Below, one piece after another: positions 60,116 to 62,394 of a stretch of 62,394 nucleotides of DNA. The stretch is taken from the NCBI GenBank assembly GCA_022822135.1, contig JAJECH010000011.1, positions 1 through 62,394 on the forward strand, given 5' to 3'. Source of the stretch: Pseudomonadales bacterium. Its GTDB lineage: Bacteria > Pseudomonadota > Gammaproteobacteria > Pseudomonadales > Azotimanducaceae. The first letter of the stretch is position 1. Every line of letters begins with the position of its first letter. The notes beneath the pieces were generated by a model, which worked only from the letters and a program-made list of their open reading frames with translations, ran no database searches and was not told the DNA's origin. Made by a program: the position numbers and the translations under genes.

Positions 60116-60988
60116 TTGGACCACGACCAATTACGTAGATTCCATTTCGTAAGAGCTCCAGTGCGGGGTATGTGGGTTCGATTGAATAGCGTTTGGGCGG
60201 ATGCGATCCACGGACGACCTTATCCCGATGCTGCCAAGCGTCTGTTAGGAGAAATGATGGCGACGGTTGTGCTGATCTCCAACAATATCAAGCATGACGG
60301 TGGCGTAACTCTTCACGCCGTAGGGGACGGTCCCATCAAAACGGCGTTCGCCGAATGTCAAGGTCAAGAAGCCCTACGCGGGATCGTACGTCTAAACGAA
60401 GATGATCCGCAGCCTATCCACGAGGCAATGAATTTCAAGGAATTGATTGGTAGTAGCCGCATGGCGCTGACCATGCAGTTCAAGAACGGTGAGTCTTATC
60501 AAGGTTTGGTCAGCACCGAGCATGAAATGCTCGAACAGAATATGGAGCACTATTTCGAAAACAGCGAGCAACTGAACACCACGTTCGCACTTGATACTAG
60601 TACGGAGGAAATAACAGGTTGTTTTCTTCAACGATTACCCAGTGCAGACCTCGCATCCGATTTGACGTTAGCGCAGGACGAAGCTGAGTGGGTAAGGCTC
60701 GTTAGCCTGTTTCGAACGATTCACCCTGGCGAGCTCGGTTCGAAAGACATCGAAGCATTGCTTCGTGATCTGTTCCCTAACGACTCTATCCGATTGGATC
60801 ATCCAAAGGAACTGCGGTTTGAGTGCTCGTGTGATCGTGAGCGTTGTTCAAAAGCACTGAAAACGATTTCGTCCGATGAGTTGCGAGAGTTAGCAGACGA
60901 GAATGGTGGCATCCAGGTAACGTGTGAATTCTGTGGAACTCGCTACGACTATTTAGCTGAAGAGATTAGTGCAGGATTCATTACCTAA
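60116..60988 (+). CDS. hslO: Redox-regulated chaperone Hsp33
   Basis: The 290-residue protein starts (TTG) with MDHDQLRRFHF, aligning with the known HDQL start of E. coli Hsp33. It has DGGVTLHAVGDGP and YQGLV, and the C-terminal zinc redox switch CSCDRERC (Cys237, Cys239; Cys244 in addition) and CEFC (Cys270, Cys273). Oxidation releases zinc and activates the chaperone. It follows hsp20 but has its own region after a terminator. Confidence 0.95.
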   Translation: MDHDQLRRFHFVRAPVRGMWVRLNSVWADAIHGRPYPDAAKRLLGEMMATVVLISNNIKHDGGVTLHAVGDGPIKTAFAECQGQEALRGIVRLNEDDPQPIHEAMNFKELIGSSRMALTMQFKNGESYQGLVSTEHEMLEQNMEHYFENSEQLNTTFALDTSTEEITGCFLQRLPSADLASDLTLAQDEAEWVRLVSLFRTIHPGELGSKDIEALLRDLFPNDSIRLDHPKELRFECSCDRERCSKALKTISSDELRELADENGGIQVTCEFCGTRYDYLAEEISAGFIT

Positions 60989-61086
60989 CTGGTTAATGAG
61001 ATCAACTTGAAGTGAAAAGAGACGGCGTCGATTGATCTCGTGTGATCCGCTCAAGATTGTGGAAAATCGATCGAGTGCTATTCGAA

Positions 61087-62112
61087 TCAGTCGAAGAAGT
61101 GTCTCAGAGAACTCAACCACCGGTCGTAGAACGGCTTGTTTACGTAATGTTTAAGTCGATCTAGCGCGTTCTCATAACGTTCGTCTGCCGGAGTCGAACC
61201 CTGCGCTGAACTGATTAGGCTGATGATCTCGAAATGGTAGGGATTCAACTGCGAATCTTCGTAACCGGCAAGAGTAATGAGTATCTCGCGTCGCGGCTCG
61301 ATATGGTCGTACCCAGCTCGCGCCAAATTCGCGATCGCTTCCTCGGGGTGTGACAGAGCTAATCCCTTAGCAGCCAAGGAGATTGCCTGCTCTGCGTTGG
61401 GAGGTGAACCGATCGGATACGCAACAAGCTGTGCAATCCTAAAGCGATTGGCAACTGGCGTCACGAAATTTCCAAGATTGAGTAAGCGAAGAAGATCACG
61501 CGGCTCGATTGAATCGTCATTTTCGAAGGACTCCCAGATTAACGTGTGAACAGCGTCGTCTTGAGGCCAAAGTACGCAGAGCGATTGGGGAATCTCAAGC
61601 CAAGGGTGCTGCGCTTCAAGCCACTTTTCGAGAGTTTCAGAAATGATCTCCCCTGAGAGATTAGATTCGACTTCTTGATCCTCTAGTGCAGCTGAGAGAA
61701 TGCCTCGACCTGCTTCGGAACGAAGTTCCTCTAGGAGAAATCTCGCCGCGTTGTGCTCGTGCTTTGCATGCTCGTACTTCCAATGGTTAATTAGCGTTTC
61801 CTTCAAACCTGAAATCTCATTAATACGGCGCGCCGGAAGGGTAACAGTTACGCCGAGTCTTTCTTCGATATGGTGTTCGACGTAGGTATTGATCGTCTGA
61901 AGAGCTAATTTGAAAATTACAGGGTCCTGACTGGCCACCCCGTCGTACAGGAGCTCGTTCACGTATCCGTCTGGAATAGTCGGATCAAAGATTGCAGTCG
62001 ACTGTAGATGCTTGTATTGCTCTACGTCAATTTCCTGCGCTGTCGTAATGCTCGCAGCGAAAACCGCGAAATAAACAAAGATTCGATTTACAGTAAGAAA
62101 TTTACAGTACAA
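61087..62112 (-). CDS. Exported hypothetical helical protein
   Basis: From the TTG at 62112 (AAGGA 6 bp upstream) the product has 341 residues with a signal peptide (VNRIFVYFAVFAASITTAQ). The rest is rich in short helices (LQTINTYVEHHIEERLG, EQAISLAAKGLALSHPEEAI), like a HEAT/TPR-type solenoid. No family recognised. Longer starts up to 62175 would lie within the end of the neighbouring insertion element and are rejected. Confidence 0.6.
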   Translation of the reverse strand: MYCKFLTVNRIFVYFAVFAASITTAQEIDVEQYKHLQSTAIFDPTIPDGYVNELLYDGVASQDPVIFKLALQTINTYVEHHIEERLGVTVTLPARRINEISGLKETLINHWKYEHAKHEHNAARFLLEELRSEAGRGILSAALEDQEVESNLSGEIISETLEKWLEAQHPWLEIPQSLCVLWPQDDAVHTLIWESFENDDSIEPRDLLRLLNLGNFVTPVANRFRIAQLVAYPIGSPPNAEQAISLAAKGLALSHPEEAIANLARAGYDHIEPRREILITLAGYEDSQLNPYHFEIISLISSAQGSTPADERYENALDRLKHYVNKPFYDRWLSSLRHFFD

Positions 62113-62160
62113 GGCGAGTCCTTTATATGCCGACAATCTCTTAGGCTCTTGTATATTTCT

Positions 62161-62175
62161 GTGTGGTTTCCACAC
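62161..62175 (-). repeat. Hairpin at the end of the IS200/IS605-type element
   Basis: GTGTGG-AAA-CCACAC is a perfect hairpin 3 bp beyond the tnpB stop. Elements of this group carry subterminal hairpins at their ends, which the single-strand transposase reads, and the guide RNA of TnpB runs through this end. Confidence 0.5.
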
Positions 62176-62178
62176 TGG

Positions 62179-62394
62179 TTACACGGTTCCGTGTCGATCC
62201 GGACTTTTGTCCTGATTCTGTCTTCCTGTTGCCGACACCGCGGGAAGAGAGCCACCCGCATCAAAGAGCGCAAGCCCCTTGAGCAACACATTGTTCGCGG
62301 CGTTCACGTCGCGGTCGTCACGATACCCGCAATGCGTGCATTCGTACCAACGATCGTTCAACGTCAACGCTTTGATTGGTAAGCCACCACAACT
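62179..62394 (-). CDS. tnpB: TnpB C-terminus (IS200/IS605 group), cut by window edge
   Basis: The frame is open to the window edge and gives 71 residues: SCGGLPIKALTLNDR, WYECTHCGYRDDRDVNAANN, then a short tail. The C-x-x-CG and D-R-D-x-N-A-A pattern is the zinc-ribbon and last catalytic segment of TnpB, the RNA-guided nuclease ancestral to Cas12. Whether the rest is intact cannot be seen. No tnpA is visible in the window. Confidence 0.9.
   Translation of the reverse strand, partial: SCGGLPIKALTLNDRWYECTHCGYRDDRDVNAANNVLLKGLALFDAGGSLPAVSATGRQNQDKSPDRHGTV

Noticed and set aside
62113-62175. Coding extension of the exported protein to the GTG at 62175
   Set aside because: It would begin inside the IS-end hairpin and put 21 charged residues before the signal peptide.

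Overview
The window joins two unlike regions. Positions 1 to about 30,200 are accessory DNA that looks like one end of an integrated conjugative element. From about 30,300 to the right edge the DNA is chromosomal and carries housekeeping genes in gammaproteobacterial style (glmU-glmS, uvrD, ubiA, recG, ridA-spoT-rpoZ, tolC, waaA, hsp20-hslO). The host is probably a free-living gammaproteobacterium, possibly a marine or other aquatic lineage; this is inferred from TRAP transporters, a PQQ dehydrogenase and tightly packed genes, and the species cannot be named. No rRNA, tRNA or CRISPR array was seen.

Element, left part (1-8,750). This part holds small genes typical of mobile elements: a serine recombinase, an XRE repressor-like protein, a YfbR-like HD nucleotidase, a ribbon-helix-helix mobilization-type protein, a DUF2971-like protein, DUF6573-like proteins, coiled-coil tail-anchored proteins and several tiny membrane proteins. 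Several occur as diverged duplicates. Two of the small genes sit behind leader hairpins that share a fold and show compensatory changes.

Element, right part (8,795-30,175). One unbroken minus-strand gene chain of about 20.7 kb runs traL-traM-trbB-C-D-E-J-L-F-G-(trbH/tcpQ)-pilN-O-P-Q-R-S-(two pilin-like genes)-pilV, with 4-bp overlaps at most joints. It fuses an IncP/Tn4371-type mating-pair apparatus (VirB11, B2, B3, B4, B5, B6, B8, B9 and B7-like) to an R64-type IVb thin-pilus set (secretin, IM proteins, ATPase, pilin, tip protein). VirB10 (trbI) is missing exactly where the pil genes begin, and the joint is a lipoprotein that looks like a TrbH/TcpQ fusion. The last gene encodes a 983-residue PilV with two families of cysteine-rich repeats. 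Upstream of traL lies an IncP-type oriT (inverted repeat plus a TATCTTG|C nic-like site), then an array of ten or eleven phased 10-bp repeats, then traK. The relaxase and the coupling protein are not in the window.

Chromosomal part. Metabolic and transport genes (PQQ dehydrogenase, GST, one-chain acyl-CoA carboxylase, a TRAP binding protein and a separate ubiA-dctQ-dctM operon, esterases, a luciferase-like oxidoreductase) alternate with DNA repair, cell-wall precursor, stringent-response and stress genes. Convergent neighbours nearly touch (rubredoxin/recG, LLM oxidoreductase/dctM, tolC/waaA). hsp20 has a clear sigma-32-type promoter. The right edge cuts into a TnpB gene of the IS200/IS605 group.
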